Shown here one piece after another: positions 12,010-27,044 of a stretch of DNA of 64,000 bases (positions are counted from its first letter, which is position 1; every line of letters begins with the position of its first letter). The translations under genes were made by a program, and so were the position numbers. The notes beneath the pieces were generated by a model. It worked only from the letters and a program-made list of their open reading frames with translations. It did not search any database and was not told where the DNA came from. The stretch is from positions 74,330-138,329 of the forward strand of contig NW_001798986.1 in NCBI RefSeq assembly GCF_000165425.1, in the 5' to 3' direction. The DNA is from Paramecium tetraurelia. Its lineage: Eukaryota; Ciliophora; Oligohymenophorea; Peniculida; Parameciidae.

Positions 12010-15000
12010 ATGAGCTACACTCCACAGCAACAGGAAGAAGTTAGAGCAGTTTATCAAAGGAATCAGCAACTTGAGATGCAAGTCAAAGCCTCTGTGAATG
12101 AAGTACAGCAACTTAATCAAAGATTGCAAATGTAAGAGCAAGCCTTCAAATAATCATAATAATAGTTGAATCAGCAATTGCAAAAACTATCCCAGGATTT
12201 ATCAATCAAGACTCAGCAGTTAGCCAATACTGAATAACAATACAAAAGATAATTGGATCATGCAAATGAATAATTGAATATCGTTAAATAATAAACTCAA
12301 TTGAGACTAGACTAACTTTCACAGGAATTGAAACTAAAATCAACAGCCTGTGACAAAGCAACTAATGAATTATAAGCATGCAAGAACATTGAAATATTGC
12401 TTTTATAGAAAAATGCTGAAAATTTGAATGTAGTTAAATCATAATAGCTTGTATAACAAGATGCCAATGCCAAGAGAGTGATTGAAGATTTGAATGATAA
12501 ATTGAGAGTCTTTGCAGTTCAATCTCAAAAACAAATTGGACAATTACAATAAGAATTAGCTATCAAAAAATAAGAAATCGATCGACTCAGTTAAGAACTC
12601 AATTCTAGAAAGAATGAAATCTATCAACAATAATAAAAGATCGAAGCCACCAATATCGCTAAGAACAATCAGATCTCGTAGTTAGAATCCTTGTCTAAGA
12701 AGTAATTGCAGGAGTACAATGACAAACTCAATCAGTTCCAATCTCAAGCCTAAATGAGAATCGATTAACTCAATCAAGACATCAGTAATAAGACTGCTAT
12801 GCTCGAGAAAGCCAATCAGGAAATCGCTCAAAAGAGAACAAGAGATCTAAGCCAATAATAAGCATTTTGAGTAAGTTAGCAACCAATACCAATCGAAAAT
12901 TTAAGAGATGATGGGCAGATTGAATGAGCTTCAATTGCAGGCTGAGAAGGAGTAAAATCAATTTGGAAGAACCAAGGATGATTTCTAAGTCAAAGTTCAG
13001 AATCTATCCAGAGACTTGAGTATTCAATAACAACAAAGCAACTAATTTGCGTAGGCCATGCAAAAAGAAAAACTAGTAATTAAAATAAGAAATCATCAAT
13101 CTGCAATAGCAAATAGCTTAAAAGCATTAGCAATATAGCGAATAGAAATCTTAAGCTGATGCTTAGATCAATAAGTTGAATATAGAAATCAGTAAGTTAA
13201 AGACAGACTTGGCTGTTAAACAGCAATAACTAGAATCAAGTGAGTAACAATTCAACCAGTATAAGATGACAACGACTAAATAGATTGACTCTATGATTCA
13301 ATAATTCGAGTAGAGATAAAATGAAATTTCATTAGGATAATGAAGTCTAATCTAACAGATTGCTTGCTCAAAATAAATAAATGCTTGAGAAAACGGTTGA
13401 GGAACACAAGAAACAAATAGAGTAGTTGGACAGATTTTGGAATGATAAGTATAGATAGTTAAGTGAATAAGGTGGATAGGACTAATAGAGGATGACATAA
13501 CAGTATTTGACTATTATTGCTGAGAATGAGCGAAAGTTCTAGAATTTGTTCAAGAATCAAGAATAATCATATTTGTCTTAATTGGAAGCTTAAGAATAGC
13601 ATTTTGAAATGCAAATTAATCAACTGTCGAATCAATTGAGAGTAGGTGAGTGGAGAAAAGGAATCCTTACATACGCAATTGGTTACTGCTTAGGCTTAAT
13701 TGAGAGATTTCGATTAGAGAGTGAGGGAATTGCATTACCATGGGTAGACGAAATCAGAGCAGGCTTATTTGTAGATAAATGGGTTGCAAAGTAGTAAGGA
13801 AGGTAATGATTATAAGTTATTATTAAATAGAGTTGTTTGCATTCATAAAGGAGAAACAGATTGAGTATGATGCGAAGGTATTTGAACTGCAACAATAAAT
13901 GTAAAGTTTAGCTGGTAATAAGGAAGCAATAGAGAAGGAACTGAGTTTGGAGAGAGTGGCAAAGGATGGTTTAAAAAAAGAGATTTTGCAGATAACTAAT
14001 TAGCAAAAGATAAAGGATATGGAACTTAGAAATGAAATTTCTTTAAAGAGTTCAGAAATCATTAAATTAAATAAAGAAGCAGAGAGATTGGATGGACTAT
14101 TCAAGTAAGCCACATTGGAACTTAAAAGAATCAATGAGTAGAATGAAGATCTAAGATTGATTGATGATTTCCAATTAAAGGAGAAGGATTTGGAGATATC
14201 CAAATTTAAGTAAATAGAAATTGAACTGAAGAATAGAATCTAATAATTGCAAAAATAACTATCAAATTAAGAGTGGTAATTATCATAGGAGAATATTAAA
14301 TTGAAGCAGTAAGTTAAAGATCTTAATAATGATGTGAGTATATTGAATACAAGAGTCAACATGTTGAAAACTCAAAATAAGGATGAATCAGAGAGATTCC
14401 AAGAATTGTTATAGTCCCATGATGTTGAATTGTAGAGTTGGGCAGACAGATACAAGGATTAGTCATAACAAATTGAAACCATGGCATAACAACTATTTGC
14501 AGCTCAACAATAGAACAAGTATAAAGAATAGCTTATCTTTGAATATGATAAGTTAAAGCAAGAATTTGATTTGCTCAACAGATAATACTAATCGTTGCAG
14601 GAGAATAGTTTAAGGAATAGTAATATTAAGGAAAATGCTAAAAATGTGGAAATGCAGTAATTGCAAGAGCATTACGAATAATAGGTGGTATAATTGTAAA
14701 AGGAAATTGATTTTATGAGAGATAATAAGGTCAACCTAAGATAAGATGCATCAGTAATTGACTTTAGTGTGCAGATCACTGCATTAAATGATCAATTAGT
14801 TAAGAAGAACAACGAAATCACAAATATCAGAATGTAAGCAAATAGGACAATCATGGAAAAGGATAATCAAATAATCTTATTGCAAGAACAATTAGAGTAA
14901 TTGATATCAAAGGTTGATATTATCGAAAACAATCAAAACGATTAGGCTGAAGCAATTGAGAAGGCAGAGAACTTGGAATTGATTATGAACGAAAAAGATA

Positions 15001-18000
15001 AGTTTATCGTTTAATTAAAGGAAGAACTTCAGAATTGTAAAGATTAGATCCTGGAAATGGAGGAACAATTGAAAATTAGATAAAATTCATTGGATATGAT
15101 ACAATAATAAGCCTCCTTAATTTCAGAACTTAAATCTTAAGTAGAGAGGAGATAAATAGAAAATCAAACTGGGGTACAACCAAAACCGGTTCAATAATGT
15201 TTTACTAAGAGTATCAGAAGTTCAACTCATAGGATGAGTGGAAAGAAAAGTCAAAATATTGAAGAGTCTCAAAAGGAAATCATTTCTTATGTGTAAAAAG
15301 TAACTGATGTCTCATTCAAATAACAATCAAATCAACAAATTATTTCAATTGTGAATCCTCAAATAAGTGAAACTAAATAGATATTGAGACAATCATAAGA
15401 AGAATTATAGCAAAGAAATCTATTAAACTAATCAATTATGGTCTTGTAGTAGGAATTAAAGCAAGTCAAATTAAATTTATCAAATGAGTAATAAGCCTCA
15501 AGTCAATTAAGATTTGAATTATCTTAAGCCAATGCCAAAATTGAATAATTGTAACTTGAACAATCCTAACTCAAAAATAAATCACAATAAAATGGTATTT
15601 GTATTTCAGTTACTATTTCTAGATTCTATCAATGTTGATCGACTAAATACAATGAGTATGAAAACGTATGAGTCCAACATGCAAAGTTTGAAATCTGAAA
15701 AGTAAGACTTGTAATAAAAATTAATTGAGTAAGAATAGTAATTTACTACTTTCACATCCAGAATAAATGAACTTTAGAATGAAATCAAAAAGCAGAAAGA
15801 ATAAATCTAATAATTGAATGATTCAGAAAATTAAAAAGAAAATTAGATCTTTGAATATAAAAGCATCATTGATCGATTGCAAAATAATCTAAAATCTGAA
15901 TAATCGATTGTCAGATAAAAGCAATCTGAAGTGAAATAGATTACTTATCAATAAGAACAAATCTAGTAGATGCTCTAATAAGAGTATTAGGAGATTAAGA
16001 AAAACAATAATGAACTATCCTAATAGAAATTGAAATTGGAGTTAGAGATCTAAGAATTAAAATCTCAGTTGCAATAATCATAAGTTAACTAGCAATTTTA
16101 TGAGTCTAAAATTACGAAATTGAACTCAGAGATACTCTTAGTTAGGGAGAAACTTGGAAAATTTGAACAAAAAACAATTTAAATTGAGTAGACTAAGACT
16201 TAAAGCAGTTAAAATAGTGACTAATTATAATCGCAATTTTAACAGCAGATACAAGAGTTAACAAGTAAATTAGAAAGGTAGTAATAATTAAGTAATTTAA
16301 ATCAATAGGAGTTAAATAATCAATTATAGATTCTTAAAGAATAATATTAAGATACCATTTTCAAGTTTGAGAACAGTTAAGAATAGGTTAAATTGTTATA
16401 AAATAGTCTTGCACAATAAAAGTAACAATATCTGAATGATATGAATGAGAATGCTTAGATGCTTTCAATTACAAATCAAGAAAATTAAAATCTGAAAATA
16501 TAGATTGAACACTTAAATCAACAATTGAGTGCCTACAAAGAATCTAATACAAATGTTCAGAAGTGGCAGAGTCAAGTAGATTAATTGCAAAAATAATTAC
16601 GCGAAGATAAACTACAATAACAAGAGTAAATTATTATCATTATCATATAAGTTTGAATAACCAATTGCAAAATTAATTGTTTTAGTTTCAACAATCCAAG
16701 CGAGAATGGCAAGACCTAATATAGAGGTTACAGGAAGATAACAATCAGCTACAAGCAAATCTCAACAGAGTTCTTACAGCCAGATCAGAAAAGGAGTAGA
16801 TTGACAACTATACACACTAATAAAACTAAAATATTTAGATAACAACCAATACTATCAAGACTTAGTTCATGAGTAATACGTCGGGGATGTCATCAGAGAA
16901 GATATTAATTGAATTACAGATAGCTTAAGAAGAAAATGTCAAATTGATTAGTTAATTGTAAGTGCTTCAGTTGAACAACAAATAGTTAAACAAAGAGATA
17001 TAAGATTTTGATGAAAAGCAAAGGCAATTAGAAAATAGATACAAGGAATAATACTTGAGAATTCAATTAGAGCACGACCTCTCATTTAAAAAGATTGAAT
17101 AGGAAAATGTGAAACTAATTAGCTAAGTGGAGGTTTATTAGAAAAAGTAATAGCAATAAGAAATTTTAATTGATGATTACATAGCATAGATTGAAAAGTT
17201 GAATATCATCAACAATCAACTATAATCGTAGTTATTATTGGTGTAAAAGGACAACTCCAATTTTTACAAGGACTAAGATAAATAGATCTATAGGTTGAGT
17301 GAAATCAATTAACAATTATTAACTTAAATAACACAATTAAATAATTAGAAGAATACAGATCAATTGCAAATTAAAGATTTGATAGTTATTAAGTAGACAT
17401 TGGAAGAACAATTGAGTTAACATTCAGAGGAAATATTTTCTTTGAATGAAAGACTTAAAGATCTATCTGATTAAAATACTCAATTAACTCATATGAACTC
17501 AGGATATCTAAATTAGATAACTGGATTGTAAGCTTAGTTATCTGAATTGTAAATCAAATTCACTCAAAATATCTATGAAAACAAACCAAGATTTAGTGAT
17601 CAATAACCTAGATAGTCCACCTCGAGCAATAGTAGGCAAATTGAAGAATTGAACAACAAGATTATTAGTCTAAATAATTAAGTCAATATTTTGAATCAAT
17701 AAAAATCTTAAATTTAGTAAGAATTGATTTCAGTGAGAAAACAATTACAAAATGAGTAGGATGACAGATTTTCATAGCAATCTCGATAAAATAGATCCAA
17801 TTAATATAAAGTAGCAAGTGAAATGGAGGAAAGAATTAGGTAATTGTAACAACAACTGGAGGAGGAGAAACTAGGAAAATTTAGTAATAATAGTGAAGTT
17901 GAATTGAAAAACAAATAAATCATGATTTTAGAATAGAACAATAAAAAATTATAATAATAATTGGAATAATTGAATCTATAAATTGAAGAGGAGAAATCTC

Positions 18001-19580
18001 TACTTTATAAAGAGATTGATTAGTTGTCTGAATAGAATAAACGAACAAAACAATTAAAGACTTCTGAGTATGATATCGAATTCAGAAATTCAGTTAAATA
18101 AAGCGAAAGTCTTAAGTAGGAATTACTGTAAGCCAATCAAACCATTAAGAAGTAGTAGAGTCGTATCGCAACTTTGGAAGATTAGATTACTAAATAAAAT
18201 AATGGATCAATTGATATGGATAGATAAAATAGATTTATTCTAGAGTTAGAGGAGAAGCTTAAAGGAAATCAACGTAAATATGAAATTGAAATTAAAGAAT
18301 TAAAAAATGATAAGCAATCTCTCAATTAATAGTTAGAAAAGGCTCAATATGAGTTACAAGAAATTAAATCTAAATATCATATTGAATTAGAAAAAACAGA
18401 ATAGAAATTATAGAAAGAAAACCAGCGATTCTCTTTGTAATTAAATGATAAAGCAGCTTATTTGAGTCAATTAGAAGTGAAAAATAGATAGTTGAAAGAG
18501 GAAATTCTGAATTAATAAGAAAGATACGATGAGAAATTAAGATAAGCTAACGAGAGAATCAAAGAAGTGACTGAGGATTTAGAGATAATGATTGATAATT
18601 ATAAGAAGGAAAAGCAAGTATTTAATAATATAATTAATTTAGTTAAGTTAAAAATGGGAGAGATAGAATGAAGATCTACGTAGATAATTACAATCTTCAG
18701 TTGATGATGTTAAGATAAAGACTGAAAGATTGAGTGTGGAAAAATATGAAAGGATGTCTTTAGATAGTAGAAAATAGATTGAGCAAGTTTAATAATAGTT
18801 AAATAATGAGATAAATGGATTGAAATAAGATATTAGATTAAAAAATGAGTAAATCAATTAGTTAAAATCTACTAATTAATCTCTTTAATAAAAGTTGAGT
18901 AAATTTGAAACTTATATTCGGGATTTGGAAGATTAATTATAATAGTTTTCAAATAAAGAAGAGTAATTATTGAGAGATTTGAATTAATCAAAAAATTAAT
19001 CTTTAGCAGATTCCTTAAATGTGAAGGTAATGGCATTAGAAAACAATTTAGTTAAAGCATAACAAAGAGAAGATTAATTATTACAAAAAATAAGATAATT
19101 AGAAAATTAATAAAATTCATTTCGAAATAATTCTGATTATAGAAATTTAGAAGTCAAAAACAATAATATGTTTGAGGAAATCTAGATTTTAGTTTAGACA
19201 ATTAAAAACTAAGATCAAGAGATTGCTACTTTGAAAAATGAATTAACTTCCTATCAAAGAGAAGTGTCATTTATGAAAGAGGTTGTTAAGGAAGACACTA
19301 GTAGATTAGAGACATCTTCAGTTTTAGATGATAAAAACAGAAGAATAGTGGAATTAGAGAATAAGTGTGCATTACTTGCTAATGAGAACACTAGACTCAA
19401 TTAACTAAAAGTATTATATTAGCATTAATTTATTAGGTGAAGTAGGTTGATGAATGGAAAGTAAAATATGATAAATTACAATAAGAATTAGAGAAGAGTT
19501 TAAATATGAAAGGTTGGGATGATCAATCAAGAAATATTGTAATGTCTAGCAATTTTGGATACTTATCAAATGTTAAATGA
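12010..19580 (+). CDS. Giant coiled-coil protein (~2,480 residues)
   Basis: Almost entirely Gln/Glu/Lys/Leu/Asn heptad-type sequence from MSYTPQQQEEVRAVYQR to SSNFGYLSNVK. This indicates a long coiled coil of the kind used in basal bodies, centrosome-like structures or cortical scaffolds. A break in the heptads at about 13615-13800 (GEWRKGILTYAIGYCLG, GIALPWVDEIRAGLFVDKW) looks globular. Introns: 13803-13830, 15595-15622, 16626-16651, 19411-19436. The frame shifts by one base at four A/T runs: 12865-12868, 13062-13072, 13318-13321 and 18650-18654. In each case deleting one base restores continuous coiled coil. No known family recognised. Localisation is inferred only from composition. Confidence 0.8.
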
Positions 19581-19648
19581 ATTATTTAATTATATAACAG
19601 TTATTTCTATTTCTTTTTTACATATTTTCATAAATTAAATAAATTTCT

Positions 19649-22600
19649 TCATTCTATTAAATAAAGCTTCCTTTTTTTTTCATTCTATCTTTTCCTCCAA
19701 AAGTAATATCCAATTCCAAAGCAAATTAATATCACAATTATTAGTACCCATATTTACCAGAATGTAAAGTAATTGTATACCACAAGTAATTAGACAGAAG
19801 CAATCGAAGAAGTGAATCCATTAGATACATTAAATTGCAAGTACTCATTTTCTATTTTTCCCTTGATACATAATTCCAATTTATCATTAAGACTATATTT
19901 GTTATAATATCTCTGTTTACTTTAATCTACACTATAGAGAAATGGCTAAAACATAATTTAATTTATTTACTTAATATAATTCACTTATTATTTCGAAATT
20001 AGAATCTGAATCAGTTGGAATTGCTATTCCTCCAATGGGATTTATAACCTCGTATTAGTTTTATTGATATAGTGTTAGGATGCTTTATTCATCTTTTTGA
20101 TACTAAATGATCACCTTATTTTAATAGCTAATTGACTTTATCGCAATCCAATCTGCATAATTCTGGAATACAAGTAATTTCTCTTTTGACTGACCCTTTT
20201 TTGGTGACAATTCGACATGTATTTAAAAATGTAAATATGTTTAAGATATAAACAATAGCTCCTACTTTATAGTCTAATTAATTATTTCAGAGCTGATTAT
20301 GTGCAAATTCAACCATTCCTCATCTACATTTTAGAATCCATGATTCTTTATAATTTTATTAATATCAATCGTATGCTTCTCTAAATCAATTTATTATTCG
20401 CTTTGCTTTGGGTCAAATGGTAATATATTTAATTGGTAATCGTAATAATATATGTAATATTAGGATGTATTCTATATGATATTCATGTAATATCCTGGTA
20501 ACTGCATATTTGTAACTAATTTGCATTAATTTAGTCTAAAATCTTCATTACATTAATAAAAAGCAATTAAATATTTCTCAATCAAAAACATATCTTACCC
20601 AAACAATGCTATATCGATTAATTTGGAACTTATGATTAAATTCTCTTTATCAACTTTAAAAGTATTATCAATAGACCTCCATTACATTATAGACAAGGAA
20701 TCTTAAATGTTACATTTTAAGAGAATCTTTGAAGATGATGAATATAATATTTGAGTGCATTTTTAATCAAATTAGGCTTATTGAATGATTTATTTGTTTG
20801 ATGTTTGAATAATAATAAATTTATTTGGATAGAGAATGATCAATTAATTTTGATCTAAATCTTTGATGTCCACTCCAGCTTCAAAATAATTGATTTGATT
20901 TAAGTTTAGATATTGTTGTAATTAAATTTAATAATTACAATCTCTACAATTCAATTCTATGTTTGTGACTATCGAGTTCTTGATCCAATCATCTGAAATT
21001 GTTTCACAAAAATCCTAATATTTCTAACTTAATTATTGAGTCACATTCAAATCATCCTGATTTAATTGTATTTAAGTTTGAAAATTCCTTATAGTTTCAA
21101 CAGAAGATAGAATAATATTCTAATTCTAATTTTCAATAAATGTTGTCATATTAATTTGTTCGATGAAAAGTGAATTTTTCATTTCGCAAGTAGATTATAT
21201 TTAGAAATCATGATAAAATTCAATAATTGTATCTTCTTTAATAAAAATTTTATTATCAAAAGCAGTCAAAAATCTTTCTTCATACACATCTACTTTATGC
21301 CAAAATGAATTAACATTCAACTTGTTTACATTATAAACCAAGAGTTTATTATCAGAGATTATGTAAATCCAACCATCATAAGTATATCGCGTTGCCATAT
21401 TCATTTTATAGCCAAAAGAAGGTAACTATCTGACAAAATGAATGTCCTCTTATTAAACCATATCATATATTAAATATTAATTGCCAATCATGATTGCAAA
21501 ATACTTTTCAAATATTAAAATGTCTTAGACTTTATCCTCAAATGTTAGGATGTCAATTATTGAAAATCCAATCAAAGAGCAACTTAAAATGATCACTTCA
21601 GTATCTTCCTGATTCCTAACAAATACTTTAGTACTCTATGGATTAGCGTGAATGCCTGAAGGAGCCCATTTTTTTACTCCCAAAGCCTAGATGGTTTAGG
21701 AATTAATCTCAAAGAGGCTCAATAAATCAATATAGGAAGAATAGTAGGCTTCGATTGTAGAATTAGCTATTGATAATAGAAGTAGAACTTCTTTGCTTTT
21801 TTAAACTTTATCACCATAGCTCTTAGTTGTGATGGTATGAGTGAATATTTTTTTATTTTACATTGTGAATACAAAAAGAGTATATGGATCTGTTTATGGA
21901 TATGCTATCAACATCGTATTGGATGAAGACCAAGTGCATGAATTATTCTGCCTTAAATAGTCTAACTTTATCATAGTCTAAAAAATCTAACAAGTTGAAT
22001 TTGCAATTGAGCAATAAGTAAATTGAACCCAATCATTATTAAATTATTTAGCTATCAAATATTCCTATTCAATTTATGCAACTGAGAAAAAGGTTAAAGA
22101 ACTATTGCTTGGTTGAATCTAAATGTTTGAATTATCAAACTTTTTTACACTTATGTGGAGGTTTACCAAATTATTGGAGATATTTAAAGCTTTTATTTTT
22201 ATATTCTATCCTTAAATTGTTTAAACATTTAAATAGATTTGAGCATTTTTTGGATATGTTGGTATCGCACCAGAAAATAAACTTTGATTTGTTTCTGATA
22301 CGAAGATTCGTTCAGTGTCTGTTGAAACTGTCGAATGATGTATTTAAAATGTGCATTTTTCATTGTTAGGCAGATTTTAGATAATTTAAGATACATGTGT
22401 ATCTTCATAAATTATATTTGATTTATGGACTATAGAGTGTTAATTAAGTAGTAGATACCTTCCTATGTTGAATTATTTAATAGCTATGATATCATCTTAT
22501 GTGTAATCGTTTAATAAGAACTGTATATTTGGTACTTCCTTTTAGGAGATGCTTCTTAATTACAAATCAAATGTTCTTATTATTTTATTTTCTGATAATG

Positions 22601-23627
22601 TAAATATTACTGATTATGCCATATAAATTTAGTCAACTTGTGTGTCTAAGATTTATGAAAATGAATCTGTAAGAGTCTAAAATAGAATCTTATTTCCATA
22701 ATTGATAACATATGTTCCAACTTTTTTGAAGTTAAAATCAAATGATTTTACGTTCTCTCCATGTTAGAATTCATGCAATAATTTCCATTAAGTTTCACGT
22801 TTTGAATAATTCAACACCAAAACACATCCATCATAATTTAAAATAGCTATTTAACCTACTGTGCTTATTCGAAAATCCACAATCTATAGATTTTGAGAAG
22901 TAGAGGTTAAGTACTTCAGAGCAGTTGAATCAAGATAATACTCCAACATACCTTATTGATTAAATACTTCAAGGACTGAATTATACTACTATAGATTCAA
23001 ATCATAAAGAGAAGCTCTAAATAACTACTTATTAGCAGCTAATAATTTCCTTTTGGTAGCAGAAGTATAGCCAATTAAATTATCATTCACACTTTTCATA
23101 AAAGTTTAGGTTTCATCATCCCAAAAAAACATAACATTTTACATTCCTCCATTTTCTTCTACATAAATACAATCAGCAACAACGGTCGAATCAGATAAAA
23201 ATGCTAAGTCAAAACAAAAATCTGCATCTATATCAGTGCTGAATTTGTCAAATTAAGGGATTCTACTCTTCTGACCTCTATTTATCTGGTTACTTATTGA
23301 GATTTTGAGTTTATTATTATTTTTTACCAAAGCTGCGAATTTGTTCTTCCATTCATAACTAAGATCCTATTATAAAACATCAACTGCTAAAATTTAAGTG
23401 GAATCATAATCGACTTATTCCAATAGTTTTATTGGATCAATGTAACTAAGTGTTTGTGATTAGTCAATTATTTAAATATTGCTAAAATCTCTGCTCATAA
23501 ACACATCCTCATAATTCAACTTTACTTATTCATTCTGAGAGGAAAAGATTTGAACTGAGTCTTTTTGAAATTTAGTACACCCTTATGATGTGTGTACCAT
23601 TAATAATAGTACTATCATAAAAACCAT
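19649..23627 (-). CDS. Large type I membrane protein, unknown
   Basis: About 1,316 residues. The start gives a clear signal peptide (MVFMIVLLLMVHTSQG). About 1,250 extracytoplasmic residues follow, with many Asn-X-Ser/Thr sites and beta-rich, aromatic-rich sequence. A single C-terminal membrane helix (IWVLIIVILICFGIGYYFW) is followed by a short basic tail (RKRQNEKKRKL). One 28-nt intron at 19893-19920. No frame break over 4 kb. The spaced hydrophobic/Asp patterns could be beta-propeller blades, but I cannot assign a family. It ends 68 bp from the convergent giant coiled-coil gene and starts only 25 bp after the stop of its upstream neighbour on the same strand. Confidence 0.8.
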
Positions 23628-23652
23628 ATATTAATATTTATATCAACATTAA

Positions 23653-26600
23653 TCAATTTTTGCAACCCAGATTCTCTAATATACTTAATATAGTATCTTC
23701 AAGATAGCCTTAAGAGAATATCAGCTAAGGGCCGATGGACAAAAAGTATTTTTTTAAACCTAATTTACATTATTTGCTTAGCTTTCTCAAGCTTATTTCT
23801 TCTTCCAGTCTATCATTTTTGAAAATAAAAATTTACATCATACAACCTACTTTAGTAAAAATGCTTACTTGACTTATGTAGACTTATCAAGAATAAGTCT
23901 GAGTTCAAATAAAATAATACTGATTTAATAAATCTCATCTTTCGAACAAACCTTTAAATCTTCAATCCCTAATCAACTTCCAAACACCTTATGTGACCCT
24001 TCATTATATACACATATAAATTATTTTTAGTAAAATCTACGGAAGATTGAAATTTTTTTGGCATGTTGAAAATGCACTCAGCAAACTCATTATTCTTATC
24101 CTTAAATGTCAACCTTAAGTTTAATTAATAAACCTCAATGTCTATATTATCTACAACTAAGGTTGTTACATAAACTGGTTAAAATTCGCGAGAATTGTCA
24201 GCAGAATATTCTAAAGAATCCTATTCTTAAAAGGAAATATTAAATTATTAGGATGTTAAATACTCACCCTAAGAATTTAAAAATCCTGCACTAAATTAAA
24301 ACTTTATTGATTAATTCTCTAAATTCCTTATTTCAGATTGATCAAAATCTTATCTCTCTTAAACATCAACTTTGTCTTAATCCTCTGCTTATGAAACTTA
24401 AATGTTCTCATTTTATTGTTTTAATTCAACAGATTCAGTCATTGACTTTTTTTCCAAATCATTATTATCGTTATTTTCGATAAAGTTATTTATGTTTGAA
24501 TTCTCTGGTTTGTTAAATACCTATTAAGTTTAAGTTAAAGTTTATAATTAATTATAATCTCTACTTCTATTAAGTTAAACTTCAACTTTTTGGTCTTAGA
24601 ACTCCACAGGTTAATATACTGAAATGGATTCTTAATTCGATGTTTATATATCTTAATTGTCTTGATCATCATTTTTTATCGATTCTTTTTATGCATAGTC
24701 TATATTATTCTCTTCATTCTTTTATATTTCTAAACTCAATTCAATATTAGTTTAATTTTGGGTTTCCTCTATTTTTTACACTTTTAAATGTAATTCTATT
24801 TCTTCTTCTTTTTAATTATTATCTTTTTATGCATTTTATTCTATAGAACCTTAGATATGAACATTGAATTCATAATCTTGTTGTCTTTCAGGGACTACAG
24901 ATTCTTAAATATTTATTTATTAGATTTCTTAGTTTTTATCCTCAATTTACAATTATTCCACTTCAATTAGTTCATTATTACTTATTTGACTTTAAAACTG
25001 CTGTATGTCTTATTTAAAATCATGCTTAGGATAATCATCAATAATTGAATTCTATTATTTTGAGTAGTTTTCATTTGATGTCTCCTCCTTATTCTGTATG
25101 AGAACATCTTAATCATATAATTGCTATTCTTCATCATCAAAATTTTATTTATTTGTACTATCTTCTACAACTTGAATAGTATTTAATTATTCATTATTGT
25201 TGTGATCAGAATCTGTAGGTATTAATTTAATTTTATAATATTCTACCTCTTATTCAATATTTTAATCATGCTTGATTTACTCATTTTCGTTTTGATTGAT
25301 CTACTAATTTTGGTTCATTTGATTCACTTCTGAATACTGTTCATGCTTCTCCTCTGAAAATGGTTAATGCTTTTCATCCGATTATGTTTCCTACTTTTGA
25401 TCTGATTATAGTTAATGTATCTCTTCTGAATATGGTTGATGATTCTCATCTTATTAAAGTTCATGTTATTGGTCTATCTGTATTTCCTACTTCTCCTCTG
25501 ATTATGGCTCCTACTTCTCTTCTTATTATGGTTAATTATTCTCTTCTTATTTTTGTTAGTTATTCTCTTTTATAAATTATTCTAGTTGAACATCATTCGA
25601 ATCTTAACTGATCAATTATGGTTTTGGTATTTCCTCATGAACTAGTTAAATTTTTGTATTATCATTCTCTATAGATTCATTATTTTCTAACTATTAACTT
25701 TATTAAATCTATTCTTATTATTATTCTTAATTTTCGAGATTAGGTGATTCTTATCTTAATATTAAAATATGATATTTATTCCCTACTATTTAAGTGATTT
25801 ATATTTCAATTTACAAAAGTAATCTATTAATATATATAAAATTCTTTTATTCCAAATAAAGTTTGATTTGATTATTATCTATTTGTATAATATTGATTAT
25901 CTAGTTGGTAATCAAATCTATCAAAATATTGAATTCATAGGAATCCTTAGTAATTTCTTCATTTAATATCGATTAGCAATTATTAATATTTAAATAAAAT
26001 CTAAAATCTTATTTATACTTTCCTTTTCTCTCAACTAATAAAATCCTAATCCTCTTCAACTTATATGAATAGTTTGATAGTATTATGAACTGATGATCAT
26101 CTATATCCTTTACTTTTTTATCATTGTGTCCTATTTCAAATTTATCCTTTTTTTTTATAAGTTTTAATTATTTTTGCCACCATTTCTAAATAATAATGAT
26201 CTTTCTCAATTTTTCTAATTTCTTCTTCTTCCATTCATTAAATTTCTTTTATGCTATCCATCTTTTTACTGAGGCTTGAATAGTTGTGGCTGCCTTAAAC
26301 CTAATTTGTCTTTTATTTAGATTCTTGTTGCATTGTATTATTATCTAAGAATTATTATTCTTTTCTATATTTTTTACTTACTCAATTCTCTCCTGCAAAT
26401 TCTACAATTCGTCGATCTTCACTTATTTAATCCTTTATAAAAATGATATCATACTTTTCAAGTTCAAAGATGCTTTGCTTAAGAGAATCAAGTCTTTAAT
26501 GTTGACTTCTATCTTGATAATTATCTTGGCTCTATCTGTATGTTGCAGATACTGAATCATGGCACTCACTTTGAACTAAAGAAACCTAACTATTTTAGAT

Positions 26601-26849
26601 CTCTTAGAATAAGTTAGCATATTTGGTCGTCAAAGGCAAAAGCTGGAAATCTGTCAAGGAGACAACTGTTCTTTTGACAGAGTCAATCTTTTTCGGAGGA
26701 GCCTTCTTTTGGGGTAGTTGTTTCATAGAAGGCATTGAAGAAAACATTGTTTTATTGAGGTTGCTAAGATTGGTAGAGTTATTTATTTTAAATACTACTT
26801 ACTTACCTTTGACTTCAAAGAACTCTGGCTTCAAACTATAAGCCTTCAT
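23653..26849 (-). CDS. IQ-motif, Gln/Glu-rich repeat protein
   Basis: About 1,057 residues. The N-terminal half has coiled-coil segments and at least one IQ calmodulin-binding motif (TIQASVKRWIAQKKF), with a likely second (IIIIQKWWQKQLKLIKKK). The middle is a Gln/Glu/Asn-rich region with degenerate repeats (positions about 25330-25565). The C-terminus is a more ordered region (FQPVYVTTLVVDNIDIEVYQ to LEDTILSILENLGCKN). One 22-nt intron at 23847-23868; without it the protein would end at 23813. An A5 run at 26439-26443 carries a one-base frame offset just before the first IQ motif. Calmodulin binding is inferred. The alternative start MFSSMPSMKQ lies 46 codons further in. Confidence 0.75.
25330..25565 (-). 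repeat. Degenerate tandem repeat inside the IQ-protein gene
   Basis: Roughly 33-36-base imperfect units read on the minus strand as variants of QSEEKQE / YSEEIHQ / QSDEKHQPF. The units diverge by substitutions but keep the acidic-Lys/His-Gln pattern. This is a coding repeat, not an insertion. Confidence 0.6.
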
Positions 26850-27044
26850 GTAAGGTTAAATTTTTTTTGATATCAATTTTCTGTGTGATTTGTTTTATTG
26901 GGTTTCCACATAATCATTGACTTAAACTTAGATTAATGATTTATTATTCATAATATAAATCAAAAGTAAAGAGCTTTTTTATATTTTTAGGGCGTGGCCA
27001 ACCGTTGGATCTCGCATTTCAAATTTTACACCTCACATTATAAT

